From Verrucomicrobiia bacterium (GTDB taxonomy: Bacteria; Verrucomicrobiota; Verrucomicrobiia; Limisphaerales; UBA1100): a DNA stretch of 43,122 nucleotides. The notes under the pieces were generated by a model. It saw only the letters and a program-made list of their open reading frames with translations, was not told the origin of the DNA and ran no database searches. The first letter of the stretch is position 1. Every line of letters starts with the position of its first letter. Shown here one piece after another: positions 40,879 through 43,122 of the stretch. The position numbers and the translations under genes are program-made. Where the stretch lies: the NCBI GenBank assembly GCA_014239365.1, contig JAAZZB010000075.1, positions 1 to 43,122 of the forward strand, in the 5' to 3' direction.

Positions 40879-43122
40879 ATGAACAAACTCGTGATCATTT
40901 TGATTTTTTGGGTCGGCGTTTTCGTAGGCGAAGCAGCGAACCCAAAGCAGGAGGGCGAACGATTGTTCGCTCTGAAAGTGAAACAAATTTTCAGCAGCAA
41001 ATGTTTTTCCTGCCACGGCGGTGAGCCGGACAAAATCAAAGGCGAGTTTAACCTGACCACGCGCAACGCCCTGCTCAAAGGCGGCGAAAGTGAAACCCCC
41101 GGCATCGTTCCGGGAAAACCCAATGCGAGCCTGATCATCCAAGCCATTGAGCGTAAGGACGAAGACCTCGCCATGCCGCCCAAGGCGAATGACAAATTGA
41201 GTGCTTCGCAGATTGCCAACATCAAGCGGTGGATTGCGCTGGGCGCGCCTTGGCCGGACGCAAAAACGCAAGCCAAATACATCGCCAAGGAACGGACCAA
41301 AATCCGCACCGACGAAGGCGTGCTCGTGAAAACCAGTGAAGGCCTTTCCGAAGCATGGACTTACCGGCGATATCAGGATGAAAACTTGTGGGCGTATCAG
41401 CCAGTCAAGCGGCCGAAGCTGCCGATGAAGAGTGCCAATCCCATCGACGCCTTCATTGGCGAGCAATTACCCAAGGGATTAAAATCGGCGCCGTTGGCGG
41501 ACCACTTGACACTCATCCGCCGCGCAACTTTTGATCTCACCGGCCTGCCGCCGACCCCGAAGGAGATTGATAACTTCATCAACGATCAGAAACCCGGTGC
41601 TTACGGACGACTCCTCAATCGCTTGTTGGCCTCAACCCATTACGGCGAGCAGTGGGGACGGCATTGGCTCGATGTGGTGCGTTATGCCGATAGCGGCGGT
41701 TTTGCCAATGACTTCGAACGGCCAAACGCCTGGCGCTATCGCGACTATGTCATTCGCGCCTTTAATTCTGATAAACCGTACGACCAGTTTGTTCACGAGC
41801 AGATTGCGGGCGATGAATTGGATGCAAAAAATGTGGAGCACCTTATCGCGGTGGGATTCCTGCGCATGGGGCCATGGGAGCAGACGGGGATGTCTGTGGC
41901 GGCGGTGACACGGCAGTTTTTCCTGGATGATGTGACCGACTCGGTCGGGCAGGTGTTCCTTGGTCACGCACTGCAGTGCGCCCGTTGTCATGATCACAAG
42001 TTTGATCCGCTGCCGACACGCGACTATTATTCCATGCAGGCCGTGTTTGCGAACACGCAATTCGCTGAGGTGAATGCGGCATTCCAGCCGGGTGAGAATA
42101 AGGATGGCTTCGAGACTCACAAAAAATATCACCAACTTCGGGATAACGAAAACAAGCGAATGCTGGGTGGCCTGCCAAAGGAGCGGGTGAGCCCCAATGA
42201 CTTTGGCCGTGAACGCCTCGGGCGCAAGTGGAGCAAGCTCTTCAGTTGGGGGCATGACCGTTACCGGCCCATCGCCTACACGGTTTACAACGGCAAGCCG
42301 CGCGCCCAGAAAAACGTCTCTTCAAGGCTATTTAAACCAAAGGTAAATCCAGACGCTCGAATGGTGCCAGAAAAGACAGCTATCCTGACGGGGGGCGACT
42401 TGTTTTCACCTGCTGATCCAGTCGAGCCGGGTGCGTTAAGTGTTGTGGGCCTTAAGGCTGATATTCCCAAGGAAGTGAACGGGCGCCGCACCGCCTTGGC
42501 CAAGTGGATCACACATAAGGATAATCCGTTAACGGCCCGGGTGATGGTCAATCGTGTTTGGCAGTACCACTTTGGGCGCGGCCTGGCGGGTAGCCCGAAC
42601 AACTTCGGAGCCACCGGGAAGAAACCGACACATCCGGACCTGCTCGATTGGCTGGCTTCCGAATTCATGGCCAAGGGCTGGTCAGTGAAAGAACTGCACC
42701 GACTCATCATGACATCCGAAACTTATCGGCGGGCCAGCACGCATCCGGATATCGACCAATTGGCCAAGCTGGATTCTGAGGGCAACAGCTACGCTGTATT
42801 CCGGCCGCGCCGTCTGGCTGCTGAGGAATTGCGCGATGCGATGCTGGCGGTGACGGGCGAACTGAACCAAAAACCCGGCGGCATTCCGGCTCGTCCGGAT
42901 ATGAACCTGGAAGCGGCGCTTCAACCGCGGATGATCATGGGCACCTTCGCTCCGAGCTATGTTCCCGATACAAAACCGGCGCAGCGTAATCGTCGGTCGG
43001 TTTACGCTCTCAAGCTACGCGGCCAACGCGATCCGTTCATGACCACCTTCAATCAGCCCGGCCCGGACAAATCCTGTGAATTGCGCGACAGCTCCAACGT
43101 GACACCGCAGGTGTTCACGCTC
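40879..43122 (+). CDS. Planctomycete-cytochrome / DUF1549 / DUF1553 protein, 3' end missing
   Basis: This frame runs from the ATG at 40879 to the window edge without a stop: 748 codons, likely about 150-250 short of full length. After a signal peptide (MNKLVIILIFWVGVFVGEAA) comes a planctomycete cytochrome C domain with CFSCH at 42-46. DUF1549 follows (HLTLIRRATFDLTGLPPTP, HYGEQWGRHWLDVVRYADSG) with a CARCHDHKFDP motif at 367 onward, then DUF1553 (ALAKWITHKDNPLTARVMVN, VWQYHFGRGL, LLDWLASEFMAKGWSVKELH). It is 12 bases after the propeller gene. The family is exported, its reaction unknown; a DUF1501 gene usually follows, but would lie outside the window. Confidence 0.92.
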   Translation, partial: MNKLVIILIFWVGVFVGEAANPKQEGERLFALKVKQIFSSKCFSCHGGEPDKIKGEFNLTTRNALLKGGESETPGIVPGKPNASLIIQAIERKDEDLAMPPKANDKLSASQIANIKRWIALGAPWPDAKTQAKYIAKERTKIRTDEGVLVKTSEGLSEAWTYRRYQDENLWAYQPVKRPKLPMKSANPIDAFIGEQLPKGLKSAPLADHLTLIRRATFDLTGLPPTPKEIDNFINDQKPGAYGRLLNRLLASTHYGEQWGRHWLDVVRYADSGGFANDFERPNAWRYRDYVIRAFNSDKPYDQFVHEQIAGDELDAKNVEHLIAVGFLRMGPWEQTGMSVAAVTRQFFLDDVTDSVGQVFLGHALQCARCHDHKFDPLPTRDYYSMQAVFANTQFAEVNAAFQPGENKDGFETHKKYHQLRDNENKRMLGGLPKERVSPNDFGRERLGRKWSKLFSWGHDRYRPIAYTVYNGKPRAQKNVSSRLFKPKVNPDARMVPEKTAILTGGDLFSPADPVEPGALSVVGLKADIPKEVNGRRTALAKWITHKDNPLTARVMVNRVWQYHFGRGLAGSPNNFGATGKKPTHPDLLDWLASEFMAKGWSVKELHRLIMTSETYRRASTHPDIDQLAKLDSEGNSYAVFRPRRLAAEELRDAMLAVTGELNQKPGGIPARPDMNLEAALQPRMIMGTFAPSYVPDTKPAQRNRRSVYALKLRGQRDPFMTTFNQPGPDKSCELRDSSNVTPQVFTL

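Noticed and set aside
40681-41466. Minus-strand frames at the start of the DUF1549/1553 gene
   Set aside because: Antisense to a frame with signal peptide, CxxCH and DUF1549 motifs.

Overview
The window looks like a piece of a heterotrophic PVC-superphylum chromosome, most likely Verrucomicrobiota (Pedosphaera/Limisphaerales-like, probably aquatic). This is inferred from gene content only. It carries three exported S1-type sulfatases, a DUF1501 protein, a DUF1549/DUF1553 cytochrome-like protein, a Piru_Ver-type propeller dehydrogenase, a DUF1080 protein, a very large PQQ-propeller/LamG protein and many lipoproteins. No rRNA, tRNA, CRISPR array, integrase or intact insertion sequence was seen.

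Layout. 1-409: 5' part of a minus-strand carbohydrate-type gene cut by the window edge. 489-8056: exported methyltransferase-fold/PQQ-propeller/LamG protein, a membrane-anchored helical-repeat protein, an ankyrin lipoprotein, and an acyltransferase-3 membrane enzyme with a related ankyrin domain inserted between membrane segments. 8091-8758: VapBC-like toxin-antitoxin pair with a repeat-rich promoter. 8829-17234: sulfatase, SASA esterase, nucleotidyltransferase pair, serine hydrolase, DUF1501, DUF1801 and DUF1080 genes, with several short palindromic repeats in the gaps. 17261-22200: minus-strand cluster of class I glutamine amidotransferase, iron alcohol dehydrogenase, glutamine-synthetase-like ligase and aldehyde dehydrogenase, matching a gamma-glutamylated amino-alcohol (ethanolamine-type) catabolic route. 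22255-23247: small lipoprotein and membrane genes, one apparently broken. 23542-25791: a cis-3-hydroxyproline-dehydratase-like enolase-superfamily enzyme paired with a sarcosine/N-methyl-tryptophan-oxidase-like flavoenzyme. 25914-28370: small membrane protein, second sulfatase, monohaem lipoprotein. 28485-36945: an orphan SF2 helicase, a fatty-acid desaturase, a membrane protein, a DJ-1/PfpI protein and a full-length RapA. 37012-43122: tight plus-strand operon of RbsD/FucU mutarotase, third sulfatase, propeller dehydrogenase and a DUF1549/DUF1553 protein running off the end.

How it works together. The sulfatases, esterase, mutarotase and DUF1080/1501/1553 proteins suggest growth on sulfated polysaccharides, with sugar processing in the periplasm. 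The two minus-strand clusters suggest use of small amines and hydroxyproline/betaine-type osmolytes. The gaps hold at least six kinds of short palindromic repeat. Some reach into gene ends: one supplies the DUF1080 stop codon and another encodes the C-terminal tail of a small membrane protein.

The most unusual items are the ankyrin-inserted acyltransferase beside an ankyrin lipoprotein with the same domain and C-terminal cap; the methyltransferase-fold/propeller/LamG fusion; the amino-alcohol cluster; the 11-unit heptamer array that could form a G-quadruplex; and an 83-codon lipoprotein frame broken by one stop.
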